Assembly (NCBI GenBank): GCA_964626205.1
Contig: CAZVED010000001.1
Coordinates: forward strand, 62,001 to 126,000
Length of the DNA stretch: 64,000 nt
Direction: 5' to 3'
Source of the DNA: CAZVED01 sp964626205
GTDB lineage: Bacteria; Patescibacteriota; Patescibacteriia; SG8-24
The notes under the pieces were generated by a model. That model was not told the origin of the DNA and did no database searches. It saw only the letters and a list, made by a program, of their open reading frames with translations. Each line of letters opens with the position of its first letter. Within the stretch, counting starts at the first letter, position 1. Below, in pieces: positions 18,011 through 26,679 of this stretch. The translations under genes and the position numbers were made by a program.

Positions 18011-19076
18011 GTTGTAGGAAGCGGTACACGGCGCGAAACGTCTGGACGTAATGGACGGTGGGCTTGAGCAGGCCTGGACGCTTGCGGTCGATGCGCCAGG
18101 AGTGTTCTTGCGCCCACGTGTCACCATGACGGAGGAGTGCGCGATGCGAGTATTTCGGACCGCCGTTGTAGGTAGCCGCGATGAATGCGCCGAGTTCTTC
18201 GTCGCCTGCCGCGATGAAGCGCGTGAGGCGCTTCTTCGGGAGGTCGGCGAGGATAGCGTCCGCGAGGCAGGTCTCCGCCATAGCGGCGTTCTCGTGATCG
18301 CGCATACCGCGGATGAAGTTCGGGTCGAGTCGCGCGCGACGGTAGGTCTGACGCATGCCACGATACGTCTTCGGCATGAACTGGTATGCGCCACGCGCGC
18401 CGACCGGGGAGACGGCGTAGTCGAACGCGTCCCCGCGGTTCACGGCGAATCCGGTGAACGCACGGCGTATTGCCGTTTCTGGCGCAATGCCGGCAGCGAT
18501 CTCTGGCGCTACGCGCTCCACGATGGGGAGCGCCATGAGCGTCAGGTTAGACACGAGCGTTCCGACCGTTTCTTTCGCATGGCCTGGGATCGTCGAGCGG
18601 ACGCGGCGCTGGGCGAGTATGCTTCGTGCGGAGGACGTTACGTCTGCGAGGTAGGCGATGCCATCCTCGACGCGGACGTCGTCCGCGAGCTCGTCCGTTG
18701 CCGTGATGGTCGTCACGGCCTTGAACCATGGGCGCCCGGAATGATCGCGGACGTTCATGCGGAAGGCGAGCGTGACGTAGCCAGGCGGGTCGGTGACCTC
18801 GTAGACGGTTCCGACGCCGCCACCGCGCGCGGCACGGAGCGAGAACGCTGGGTCCGTGGATGCGCCCTTCCAGACATTGATTGCTCGGACTGGTTCATTG
18901 GAACCGAGGAGCCATACCGCAACGACTCCGTGGGTCGCGCCGATGTATCGCGTACCGATGGGTGCACCATCGAGTAGGGTCACCGCTTCGGTCACCCGCG
19001 CGCCCGGAATGGACTGTGCCGTGGCTGGCAAGGTAGCGAGGAGGAGCAAGGCGCAGGACAGAATCAGGTGGCGCAT
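17994..19076 (-). CDS. Secreted SLT-domain protein (lytic transglycosylase-like), catalytic Glu apparently replaced
   Basis: The 360-residue protein begins with a signal peptide (hydrophobic 4-20, cut near ATAQS). The N-terminal half is beta-rich. The C-terminal half has the goose-lysozyme/SLT motifs SPVGARGAYQFMPKTY and FIAATYNGGP, so it should bind peptidoglycan. In active SLT enzymes a Glu lies nine residues before the S of SPxGA; here that position is Arg in NRGDAFDY, with Asp nearby. It may therefore use another acid (a Glu lies further upstream in APETAIRRA) or be inactive. Its stop codon lies in the shared terminator. Confidence 0.78.
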   Translation of the reverse strand: MRHLILSCALLLLATLPATAQSIPGARVTEAVTLLDGAPIGTRYIGATHGVVAVWLLGSNEPVRAINVWKGASTDPAFSLRAARGGGVGTVYEVTDPPGYVTLAFRMNVRDHSGRPWFKAVTTITATDELADDVRVEDGIAYLADVTSSARSILAQRRVRSTIPGHAKETVGTLVSNLTLMALPIVERVAPEIAAGIAPETAIRRAFTGFAVNRGDAFDYAVSPVGARGAYQFMPKTYRGMRQTYRRARLDPNFIRGMRDHENAAMAETCLADAILADLPKKRLTRFIAAGDEELGAFIAATYNGGPKYSHRALLRHGDTWAQEHSWRIDRKRPGLLKPTVHYVQTFRAVYRFLQQNTPG

Positions 19077-19157
19077 GAGGCTCTCCGTATGATGGGAAAT
19101 GAGCGGAATCGCAGGATATCCCTATCAAGGAAACGCCAACATGTCAATCCGTCTCCA

Positions 19158-19166
19158 TGCTATACT
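19158..19166 (+). promoter_or_regulatory. Extended -10 TGCTATACT, near-leaderless
   Basis: TGC plus TATACT ends 8 bases before the ATG at 19175, leaving no room for a ribosome site. Confidence 0.6.
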
Positions 19167-19174
19167 TTTCTCAT

Positions 19175-20290
19175 ATGCGCATCGTCATGATCGGACAAAA
19201 AGGCCTTCCGGTGCGGAAGGATGCTGGGGGCGTTGAGCGACACGTCGAGGAACTCTCGACGCGTCTTGCTGCGCGCGGCCATGAGGTTATCCTGTATGTT
19301 CGTGAGCGGTACGCGCCCGTTCCCGGCGCCATGACGCCGGACCGCGTAGAGATCCGCGTGGCGCCATCCATCCCCACGAAACACCTCGATGCCGTCACGT
19401 ATTCCTTTACCGCAACGGTGCTTGCGCTGTTCGCTGGCGCGGACGTTTTTCATTATCACGGCATAGGACCGGCGACGCTCGCATGGATTCCCCGCATCTT
19501 CGCTCCGTTCGCGCGTGTGGTCGTGACGTTCCACAGCGTCGATCGGCGGCACGGGAAGTGGGGAGCGTTCGCCCGTGCGTACCTTGCGTATGCGGAATGG
19601 GCGGCACTCGTGTTTCCGCACGCGACCATCGCGGTTTCCAAGACCATTCAGGAGTATTGCAAACGTGTGCATCGAAAGGATGCCATCTATATTCCGAACG
19701 GCGCGAACATTGTCGCGTCGCGCGGAAACGACCGTCTCGCTCGATGGGGACTTACGCCGGAGCGGTACATTCTGACGGTCGCGCGACTCGTGCCGCAGAA
19801 AGGCATCCACCACCTCATCGCCGCATATGGCGGCCTTGAGACCGACATGCCGCTCGTCGTGGTCGGGGACGGGGGCGGAACGGAACCCTATGTCGCTGGG
19901 CTGCAGGATCAGGCGTCCGGATCAAGCTCGGTCATCTTCACCGGCTTCCAGTCCGGTGAGGCGTTGCGGCAGCTGTACGCGAACGCGTATCTCTATGTGC
20001 ATCCGTCCGAAGCGGAGGGGTTGTCCATCTCCATTCTGGAAGCCATGGGCGCGGGCAGGTGTGTTCTTGTGTCCGATATTCCGGAGAACGTGGAGTCCAT
20101 CGACCATAGCGGGCTCTCTTTTGCCAATGCGAACGTGGATGATCTCCGTGAGGCCATGGGGGAATTACTGCACCATCCGGAGATCGTCCGGGAGCGCGGT
20201 GAGCGTGCTCAGAGGTGGGTGCGCGAGGAGTACGACTGGGGCGTCATCACGACGCGCGTCCTTGCCGTCTATGGTCTCCGGCAGGCTTGA
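19175..20290 (+). CDS. GT4-family glycosyltransferase
   Basis: This 371-residue protein is a GT-B glycosyltransferase of family 4 that would use a nucleotide-sugar donor, probably for surface polysaccharide or glycolipid. N-terminal features are MRIVMIGQKGLPVRKDAGGVERHVEEL, read in two halves (glycine loop and helix); the C-terminal donor domain has GLTPERYILTVARLVPQKG, VVVGDGGG and the EX7E motif in HPSEAEGLSISILEAMGAG. The start at 19175 is chosen because the upstream ATG at 19157 overlaps the TATACT box. No further sugar genes are adjacent, so the acceptor is unknown. Confidence 0.9.
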   Translation: MRIVMIGQKGLPVRKDAGGVERHVEELSTRLAARGHEVILYVRERYAPVPGAMTPDRVEIRVAPSIPTKHLDAVTYSFTATVLALFAGADVFHYHGIGPATLAWIPRIFAPFARVVVTFHSVDRRHGKWGAFARAYLAYAEWAALVFPHATIAVSKTIQEYCKRVHRKDAIYIPNGANIVASRGNDRLARWGLTPERYILTVARLVPQKGIHHLIAAYGGLETDMPLVVVGDGGGTEPYVAGLQDQASGSSSVIFTGFQSGEALRQLYANAYLYVHPSEAEGLSISILEAMGAGRCVLVSDIPENVESIDHSGLSFANANVDDLREAMGELLHHPEIVRERGERAQRWVREEYDWGVITTRVLAVYGLRQA

Positions 20291-20350
20291 CCGGAGGCGC
20301 ATCGTATGATAGGAGGAAGTGGGGGAAACCCCGTACATGAAGGAGGTCGT

Positions 20351-21934
20351 ATGGAAGATCTCACGGTCACCGGACTGCGCCGAAAAGCGCGCTATGTCTC
20401 GGTGAGTGACCAGCATCTCTCCGAGGGCGCCTTCATCATGGAGGAGGAGCGCCTGTCGTCGTGGGAGCGTCTTCGTCGCCGGATGCGCGGCGAAGAGATT
20501 CCCGTCGCCCGCGTGGCGAATCCGTTGGAGGACTTCCCGCACGACGAGGAGTTTTCCGCGTTCATGGACCGTCTCTGCGAAGAGGCGTCCGGGTACGATC
20601 GGACCACGCTCGTTCTGAATGGTGACAACTACGATTTCCTCGCGGTCCGCTGGAACGGTCGTTTCAAGGCGTCGGAGATCGAGTACGAGTACGAAGGTGT
20701 CGAGAAGATGCGTGTCATCATCGAGGGGCACCCCGTCTACTTCGACGCGCTGGCGCGGTTTCTCGCACGGCCGGACACGGAAATCGTGTTCCTGCCGGGC
20801 AACCACGATCAGCAGCTCATCTGGCCGGAAGTGCAACGGCTTATCGCTTGGCGCATCGGGGGTATCGACCCTGGTCGTCGCGCGCGCGTCGTCTTCGTGG
20901 ATGAGGACGAGCGCGAGCATGGAGTGTTCCGGTTCGAGCGTGACGGCTTGCTCTTCGAGCATGGTAACAACGCCGACCCGATCAACTCCACGCCGCCCAA
21001 ATGCATCCGGCATCCGCGCTTCGGGCGCGGCAAGGGGCTTCCGTACATGGAGATGAACTTCGGCGCCCGCTGGTCCGAAGCCGTCAACCAGATGAAGCTC
21101 CGTAACGAGAAGATCGGACGGAACCACTACGCGGAAGGGTCGCACGTCTGGATCCACGCGTTGCTGTACTCGTGGGGCTGGTGCCGTACTGCGGCATACT
21201 GGTTCCTCGTGACAGTGTTCCGGCTCATCCTTCCGTTCTGGACCGAAGGTTGGCTGCGCCGCATGGGTCTCGTCTCGGCCGTGCTCGTAAGCACGATCTG
21301 GGAGGACAAGGGCGCGATGGACCGGTGGTTGGAGCGTATCCGACGTGCGAAGCCGGGCGTGAAAGTCATTGTCCATGGGCATACGCATGCCGCAGGGCGC
21401 AGGACGGAGGTGGTCGACGACGGATCCAAGCGGACCGTCACGGACATCAACACGGGCACGTGGATCAGCATGATCCGAGTGACCTGGCCGTCGTTCCCGC
21501 TCATGTGGGCGCGCTTCCGGTGGCTGGAGTTCCTGTTACGCGCCTTCGGTCGCTTCCTGCGGACCGGCAAGATCAGCAACGCAAGCAAGATCATCCGGAT
21601 CGCATGGATGGTCACGGTCGCTGCCGCGCTCGTCCTGTTCCTGCTTGCGAACTTTCCGGAGGCAGGGAACGACCTGTTCTGGAATATCAGCCCGAACGAC
21701 ATTCGATGGCCTATCGGCATCGTGCTGACGTTCGTCCTGTTCGCCGCCGGCATCCGCATCTTCGCGGAGCGTCCGGACGAGCAGGTGTTCCGCAAGCTGA
21801 CGTTCGCGGACATCTCCTACGGTGTCACTGAGACACCGGGGGAGGACGGAAAGACGCTCCGGACGTTTGATAGCCTCCGCGCGGATTGCATGGAGTGGAT
21901 CCCGCAGGAATCGGCGACGCGGGAATGCGTCTGA
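20351..21934 (+). CDS. Membrane-anchored calcineurin-like metallophosphoesterase
   Basis: The 527-residue protein has the metallophosphoesterase metal-binding set: SDQHLSEG (DxH) near residue 20, LNGDNYDF (GDxxD type), LPGNHDQQ (GNHD) and VHGHTHAAG (GHTH). The C-terminal 120 residues contain two hydrophobic helices (WMVTVAAALVLFLLANF and WPIGIVLTFVLFAAGI), so the catalytic domain is probably tethered to the cytoplasmic membrane. AGGAGG four bases before the ATG fixes the start. Related membrane phosphoesterases act on lipid-linked or nucleotide substrates; which one applies here cannot be told. Confidence 0.85.
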   Translation: MEDLTVTGLRRKARYVSVSDQHLSEGAFIMEEERLSSWERLRRRMRGEEIPVARVANPLEDFPHDEEFSAFMDRLCEEASGYDRTTLVLNGDNYDFLAVRWNGRFKASEIEYEYEGVEKMRVIIEGHPVYFDALARFLARPDTEIVFLPGNHDQQLIWPEVQRLIAWRIGGIDPGRRARVVFVDEDEREHGVFRFERDGLLFEHGNNADPINSTPPKCIRHPRFGRGKGLPYMEMNFGARWSEAVNQMKLRNEKIGRNHYAEGSHVWIHALLYSWGWCRTAAYWFLVTVFRLILPFWTEGWLRRMGLVSAVLVSTIWEDKGAMDRWLERIRRAKPGVKVIVHGHTHAAGRRTEVVDDGSKRTVTDINTGTWISMIRVTWPSFPLMWARFRWLEFLLRAFGRFLRTGKISNASKIIRIAWMVTVAAALVLFLLANFPEAGNDLFWNISPNDIRWPIGIVLTFVLFAAGIRIFAERPDEQVFRKLTFADISYGVTETPGEDGKTLRTFDSLRADCMEWIPQESATRECV

Positions 21935-21938
21935 TGTT

Positions 21939-21969
21939 GCCCGCACTCATCTTGAGTGCGGGCTTTTTT
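21939..21969 (+). terminator. Intrinsic terminator
   Basis: GCCCGCACTC and GAGTGCGGGC form a 10-bp stem with loop ATCTT and a run of six T. Confidence 0.88.
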
Positions 21970-21984
21970 GTTGCCGATGGCACC

Positions 21985-22013
21985 TTGCCAATCGGGGAGG
22001 AAGAGGGGATACT
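21985..22013 (+). promoter_or_regulatory. Promoter TTGCCA-17-GATACT
   Basis: A -35 TTGCCA and -10 GATACT are 17 bases apart, upstream of the 22037-24247 operon. Confidence 0.55.
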
Positions 22014-22036
22014 GGGTGCACACTAACCACCACCTT

Positions 22037-22195
22037 ATGTCCAAGAAACCGTCGTTCTCGAAGTCCGTCCGCAAGCATATTCGCGTCCAGAAGGGCCTTA
22101 TCCGTTCGACCGGAACGTCTGCCGAGCAGGCAAAGCGTATCACGGACCTCTACGCGAAGTTCGCACCGGCCGGTACGCCGCCGTATGCTCGATAA
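22037..22195 (+). CDS. Small basic protein of unknown function
   Basis: This 52-residue protein is strongly basic (MSKKPSFSKSVRKHIRVQK) with a helical C-terminal half. It could bind RNA or ribosomes, but there is no family motif. It is the first gene after the TTGCCA/GATACT promoter, and its last codons overlap the start of the translin-family gene (ATGCTCGATAA), so translation of the two is coupled. That pairing with a nucleic-acid-binding family is the only functional hint. Confidence 0.65.
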   Translation: MSKKPSFSKSVRKHIRVQKGLIRSTGTSAEQAKRITDLYAKFAPAGTPPYAR

Positions 22196-22760
22196 GGCGT
22201 ACCTTGCCAGCATCCGCGAGCGCAAGGCTGCGACGTCTGAAGGGCGTCGGGAGATTATTAAATGCTCCGGCGACGCACTCAATGCCTCCAAGCGCGCGAT
22301 TTTTTCGTTGCACCGTGGTGATACAGAGGGAGCTGATACGTTGCTCAAAGAGGCGGATACGCTTTTTGCGCAGGCGCGCGAGCGCATTAAGGACATTCCG
22401 TCGCTCGACGGCGTCGGTGCCTATCGTGCTGGGTTGGAAGAATTTGTGGAAGCCACGCTGTACCGTCAGTTTGCCAAGGATGGTTCGGTCGGTACGGTGG
22501 AGTATCCGGATGTCGACGACGATATCTATCTTTCCGGACTCTGCGATCTGGTCGGCGAATTGCAGCGGCGTCAGGTGAAGGCGGCAACGGACGGCGACAT
22601 GGATGCGGTGGTGAAGATCAAGGACGTCATGGACGATATCATCGCATCGCTGCTTGCCATCGACCTCGAAGGTACCCTTCGCACCAAGTTCGACCAGGCA
22701 AAGAACGCGATGCGTCGCGCGGAAGACGTCCTCTACGACGTGAAACTGCGGACGATGTGA
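22185..22760 (+). CDS. Translin-family protein
   Basis: The 191-residue all-helical protein matches the translin pattern: an N-terminal helix with EGRREIIKCSGDALNASKR, then AIFSLHRGD, the LEEFVEATLYRQF segment and the acidic YLSGLCDLVGELQRR helix, with the RAEDVLYDVKLR C-terminus. Translins form octameric barrels that bind single-stranded nucleic acid; in eukaryotes they form part of the C3PO nuclease with TRAX. In archaea and some bacteria a single homologue exists, of unknown role. It overlaps the preceding small basic gene by 11 bases and murD by 4, so all three are translated together. Confidence 0.85.
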   Translation: MLDKAYLASIRERKAATSEGRREIIKCSGDALNASKRAIFSLHRGDTEGADTLLKEADTLFAQARERIKDIPSLDGVGAYRAGLEEFVEATLYRQFAKDGSVGTVEYPDVDDDIYLSGLCDLVGELQRRQVKAATDGDMDAVVKIKDVMDDIIASLLAIDLEGTLRTKFDQAKNAMRRAEDVLYDVKLRTM

Positions 22761-24247
22761 AGAAGGAGGCTGTCGCCACCACATCGGACTGGTTCCGAAA
22801 CAAGCGTGTCACCGTCATGGGGCTGGGGCTCAACGGCGGCGGTTCCGGTATGGCACTGTGGCTCCTGCGTCACGGCGCAAAGGTGACGGTCACGGATCTT
22901 AAGGATCAGCATGCGTTGGCGTCATCGATCGCGACGCTCGAACGGGCATTCATCCGCGCGACCCATCGCGGGGACAAGCGCCTGTTCCATCGTTTCACCT
23001 ACGTCCTTGGCAGGCATCGCGAGGAGGATTTCCGCGATGCGGACATCGTCATCAAGGGGCCAGGCGTACCGAACGGCAATCCGTTCATTGTCGTTGCGGA
23101 AAAAGCCGGAGTTCCCGTCGAGACCGACGTGAGCTTGTTCTTCCTGCTCTGCCCGTTTCCGGTCATCGGTATCACGGGGACGCGCGGAAAATCCACCACG
23201 ACCTCGCTTGTGGCGGACATGTGTCGCCGTCACGATCGCCGTGCCGTCGTGGGCGGCAACATCCGTATTTCGGTCATGGATGGTTTGGACAAGCTTCTCG
23301 CCATCTCGAAGCGTCGTGGCGCCAAGGCGCCGCCTATCGCGTTCGAACTGTCATCATGGATGCTCGAGGGTCTGGAACCGCATCATCGTAGTCCGCATAT
23401 CGCGGCGATTACGAACATCCTTCCGGATCATCTCAATCGGTATCGGAACATGGCGCACTATGCGACGACCAAGGTCGGCATCATCCGGTATCAAGACAAG
23501 GGTGATGTCGCGGTGCTCAACGCCGATGATGCGCGCGTCGTCGCTGCGGCAAAACGCACGAAGGCGCAGGTGCGCTGGTGCTCCGCCAAGCCGCTCGCGA
23601 AGGGTCGCGACGGGGGATTCCTCAAGAACGGCAACCTGATGCTCCGCGACGACGGTCGCGACATCCTGCTCGTTCCACGGAACGCCTTGCGCGTTCCAGG
23701 CAGCCACAATGCGATGAACGCCGTCATGGCCGCGGTCATCGCGCATGCCGCAGGGGTTCCGTTGCAGCACATCCGTGGCGCCATTCGCGCGTTCAAGGGT
23801 ATTCCCGGACGCATTGAGACGGTCGCAATCAAGGGTGGGGTTACGTTCGTGAACGACACGACCGCCACGTCGCCGGATGGCGTCATCGCGGCACTCGACG
23901 CGCTCGCTGAGGGCGGAAATAGGGGTCGCATCATCCTTATCGGTGGCGGCACAGACAAGAACCTCGTATTCGGGGAGTGGGCAAAGGAGGTTCGTAAACG
24001 CGTTGCGCATCTCGTACTTTTCGATGGTACGGCGACGGTCAAGATGGAAGCCGCACTTCGTAAGGCTGGAGGATTCGCGGCTACAGTCGGCGCTCGCGAC
24101 ATGGGCGAGGCTGTGCGTATCGCGGCAGGACTTGCGCAGAAAGGCGATACTGTTCTTCTTTCGCCGGGCTGTGCGAGCTTCGGACTGTTCATCAACGAGT
24201 TCGATCGCGGTGACCGGTTCGTGCGGGCTGTCCGGCGGATGCGGTGA
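22757..24247 (+). CDS. murD: UDP-N-acetylmuramoyl-L-alanine--D-glutamate ligase MurD
   Basis: MurD adds D-Glu to UDP-MurNAc-L-Ala in the cytoplasm. The 496-residue protein has the Mur-ligase domains: an N-terminal Rossmann-like domain with VTVMGLGLNGGGSG, the central ATPase with GITGTRGKSTTT (P-loop from residue 138), the metal and lysine-loop area ILPDHLNRY, and the C-terminal domain with FVNDTTATSPDGVIAAL and LIGGGTDKNLVF. FVNDTTATSP is characteristic of MurD rather than MurC/E/F. The start is GTG at 22757, overlapping the translin stop. It is slightly longer than E. coli MurD. Confidence 0.94.
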   Translation: MKKEAVATTSDWFRNKRVTVMGLGLNGGGSGMALWLLRHGAKVTVTDLKDQHALASSIATLERAFIRATHRGDKRLFHRFTYVLGRHREEDFRDADIVIKGPGVPNGNPFIVVAEKAGVPVETDVSLFFLLCPFPVIGITGTRGKSTTTSLVADMCRRHDRRAVVGGNIRISVMDGLDKLLAISKRRGAKAPPIAFELSSWMLEGLEPHHRSPHIAAITNILPDHLNRYRNMAHYATTKVGIIRYQDKGDVAVLNADDARVVAAAKRTKAQVRWCSAKPLAKGRDGGFLKNGNLMLRDDGRDILLVPRNALRVPGSHNAMNAVMAAVIAHAAGVPLQHIRGAIRAFKGIPGRIETVAIKGGVTFVNDTTATSPDGVIAALDALAEGGNRGRIILIGGGTDKNLVFGEWAKEVRKRVAHLVLFDGTATVKMEAALRKAGGFAATVGARDMGEAVRIAAGLAQKGDTVLLSPGCASFGLFINEFDRGDRFVRAVRRMR

Positions 24248-24267
24248 GGGTCCTAGAAAAGAAAAAC

Positions 24268-24293
24268 GCCCCGCACCAGTGATGGTGCGGGGC
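24268..24293 (+). terminator. Intrinsic terminator after murD
   Basis: GCCCCGCACCA and TGGTGCGGGGC form an 11-bp stem with loop GTGA. The T run is short (TTTCGTT) on the plus strand; an A run on the other side lets it also serve the convergent helicase gene. Confidence 0.8.
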
Positions 24294-24301
24294 TTTCGTT
24301 G

Positions 24302-26248
24302 TCAGTGAGTACGCTTGCGACGGTCGCCGTACGGGCGTTCCGAACGGCGTCGTTCGCGCTTTTGTTGCGACCGCTTCGTCGTCCGCTTGAGGAAGCGGAA
24401 CGAGGGGACTGTGCGGAGGATCTCGTCGCAGGGGACGATATCCGGGAGCCACGCGGCGGGAACCGCGTGCAGGCCGCGCGCGTACGTTTCCGATGACTCG
24501 ATGACGCCGGACGCCACGAGGTACTCCGGTGAGACGCGTCCGCGCAGCGACGATCCGCGGAACATCTTGATGCCCTTGAGGCGGCGTCCACGGTACGTCT
24601 TGCCGGTCTCGTCCTTCATGAGCAGGTTCGCGATGAGCCCCTTGGCGATGGCTTTGCCCACCGCTTCGGCACCGTGCGTGTGCGTCACTGGCACGCCGTC
24701 CTCTTCGAGGATGGCGATAATCTGCGCTTCCACGTCGAGGATCTCCTCGAGCGCGGTCTGGTGCAGGTAGTTCGCCTTGGCGAACGCCATGCGGTCGCGG
24801 CTGAGCCGCCATGCGGTGACGGCCTTGAGCGTCGTGAGGAAGTCGGAGAAGTCGACGCGGAACCGCTCGTGAGCGGCGTCTGCGTCTTCCTCCTCGCCCT
24901 GCGGACGCACGAAGACCGGTCGCGTGGCGAACGTCGCGGCGATGGTGGCGACCGAACGGACGCATCGGAGGTCGGTCGCGGCGAGCACCATCCGTGTCAC
25001 CGCTGGTGGCAACGGGATGTCGCTCATGCGTTCGCCGTCCTTGGTAAGGTGTCCGTCCGGCGTGAGGCCGCGGAGCAGGATGAGGCGGTCGCGAGCGTCG
25101 TCCCAGAGCGCCGCCGAAGGCGGGTTCAGGAACGGCAGCTCGCGGAGCTCGTCACTGTCCAGGCCGATGCCTTTCAGCGCAAGCAGGACGGGTTCGAGCG
25201 ACGAACGCAGGATCTCTGGGACGGTGTACGCCGGACGCTGGCGGAACTCGGCCTCGCTATACAAGCGATAGCAGATTCCCGGTTGCGTGCGGCCCGCGCG
25301 TCCGGCTCGCTGGTCGCAGCCGGCCCGCGCGTGCGGCACGACGCGGAACGTCGATGCCGCCCATGCGGGGTCGTACGACATCTCCTTGATGAGTCCCGAG
25401 TCCACGACCGCCGTGAGGCCGTCGAGGGTCAGGGACGTCTCGGCGATGTTCGTCGCGACGATGACTGAGCGCCTAGTACGGTCCAGCACCGCTCGTTGTT
25501 CATCGGGCGACTGGTTGCCGTAGAGCGCGTAGATGCCGATGTCCGCATGTCGCTGCTCCAGGAGCGAGACGGTCAGGCGGATGTGCCGTTCGTCCGGCAT
25601 GAACACCAGGACGTCGCCGTGGGTCTTCTTGAGCGCGCGCGCGGTGAAGTCCGCCGCGTGGCGGATGACGTCGGGCGAGCTGCCGACATATTCGATGTGC
25701 ACCGGATGTGTACGTCCTTTGACGTGGATCACCGGGGCATCGAACGCCTGCGCAAAACGCTGTTCGTCGAGTGTCGCGCTCATGAGCACGAGCTTCAGCT
25801 CCGGACGCGCCGCGAGGACGGCCGGCATCAGCGCCATGAGGACGTCCTGGTTGATGCCGCGCTCATGCACCTCGTCCAAGATGATCACGGCGTATTTGCT
25901 GAGCAGCGGATCCGAACGCATTTCCCGGAGGAGGATGCCCTCGGTCGCGTACTTCACGCGCGTGGTCGAGTCCGTCACGTTCTTGTGGCGGATCTGGTAG
26001 CCGATCTCGGTGCCGAGTTCGGTACCATGGAGCGAGGACGCATACGCGCTCACTGCCATGGCGGCGATGCGGCGCGGTTGCGTGCAGACGATCTGGCCGG
26101 CGTTGCCGGACCAATCGTCCAGGAGCATAAGCGGGACCCGCGAGGTCTTTCCGCAACCGGTCTCGCCGGCGATGACCGTGACCTGATGGCGTCGGACGGT
26201 ATCCGTGATTTCGGCAACGTGAGCATCGATGGGCAGGCGTGCTTGCAC
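24302..26248 (-). CDS. hrpA: DEAH-box ATP-dependent RNA helicase (HrpA/HrpB-like)
   Basis: This is a superfamily 2 DEAH/RHA helicase of 648 residues. Motifs in order: I GETGCGKTSR, Ia TQPRRIAAMAVS, II LDEVHERG (DEVH instead of DEAH), III SATLDE, V TNIAETSLTLDG and VI CDQRAGRAGRTQPG, followed by the winged-helix/HA2 region. It is shorter than E. coli HrpA (about 1300) and HrpB (about 800). The start is the GTG at 26248, 6 bases after AAGGAG; the frame extends to a TTG at 26299 with no ribosome site. Its RNA substrate is unknown. Confidence 0.88.
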   Translation of the reverse strand: MQARLPIDAHVAEITDTVRRHQVTVIAGETGCGKTSRVPLMLLDDWSGNAGQIVCTQPRRIAAMAVSAYASSLHGTELGTEIGYQIRHKNVTDSTTRVKYATEGILLREMRSDPLLSKYAVIILDEVHERGINQDVLMALMPAVLAARPELKLVLMSATLDEQRFAQAFDAPVIHVKGRTHPVHIEYVGSSPDVIRHAADFTARALKKTHGDVLVFMPDERHIRLTVSLLEQRHADIGIYALYGNQSPDEQRAVLDRTRRSVIVATNIAETSLTLDGLTAVVDSGLIKEMSYDPAWAASTFRVVPHARAGCDQRAGRAGRTQPGICYRLYSEAEFRQRPAYTVPEILRSSLEPVLLALKGIGLDSDELRELPFLNPPSAALWDDARDRLILLRGLTPDGHLTKDGERMSDIPLPPAVTRMVLAATDLRCVRSVATIAATFATRPVFVRPQGEEEDADAAHERFRVDFSDFLTTLKAVTAWRLSRDRMAFAKANYLHQTALEEILDVEAQIIAILEEDGVPVTHTHGAEAVGKAIAKGLIANLLMKDETGKTYRGRRLKGIKMFRGSSLRGRVSPEYLVASGVIESSETYARGLHAVPAAWLPDIVPCDEILRTVPSFRFLKRTTKRSQQKRERRRSERPYGDRRKRTH

Positions 26249-26302
26249 GGGTAGCTCCTTGGTAAAAGGACCACGCTCCGGGGACGACCCGCGGAACAAG
26301 CG

Positions 26303-26331
26303 ACCATAGCGGAGAAACGCCTTTTCGTCAA
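26303..26331 (-). promoter_or_regulatory. Promoter TTGACG-17-TATGGT for the helicase gene
   Basis: On the minus strand TTGACG and TATGGT are 17 bases apart, giving a leader of about 50 bases before the GTG start at 26248. Confidence 0.65.
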
Positions 26332-26385
26332 TCAGAAAACCCGCTTATCTTCACGACGGTTTTTTGCTCGCAATATCCTATTTTA

Positions 26386-26500
26386 GGCGGCCCGTCCGAC
26401 AGCCCGTCCTGACGCACGATTGCCCGGGCGGGTCTAAAGAAATACCCGCCCTTTGCTCGGTGATCTTCGTGCGTCAGGCCGTCCTGCCGGACGGGCCGCC
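26386..26500. repeat. Long imperfect inverted repeat (MITE-like)
   Basis: GGCGGCCCGTCCG at the left end pairs with CGGACGGGCCGCC at the right end, and GTCCTGACGCACGA pairs with TCGTGCGTCAGG inside, with a further inner hairpin GCGGGT/ACCCGC. The 115-bp element has no open frame of interest and lies in a 380-bp gap between the helicase and the next minus gene. It is non-autonomous and of unknown origin. Confidence 0.7.
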
Positions 26501-26517
26501 AGAGCACCCGCGTGGAA

Positions 26518-26587
26518 TGTGTCATTGCGAGCGGGCTGTACTCAGCCCCGAAGGCCGGGCTATCATCCTGATTCAATGTAGCCCGGC
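26518..26587. repeat. Diverged copy of a TGTGTCATTGCGAG repeat with hairpin
   Basis: The first 14 bases are identical to the terminal repeat of the element at 33316-33421, and both continue with a GTACTC and CCCGAAG core. The second half here has diverged into a hairpin GCCGGGCTA/TAGCCCGGC (26554-26587). The CATTGCGAG...GAAGCAATC motif is a widespread dispersed repeat in bacterial genomes. Bases 26588-26679 beyond it show nothing I can assign. Confidence 0.6.
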
Positions 26588-26679
26588 ATCCCGCCCTTAG
26601 GTGGGTCAATCCCGAGCAGGAATAGGAGTGCGTCATGGCGCGTTCAGGGTTTGTCGTTCCGCGACCCACCCGCTCCGCG

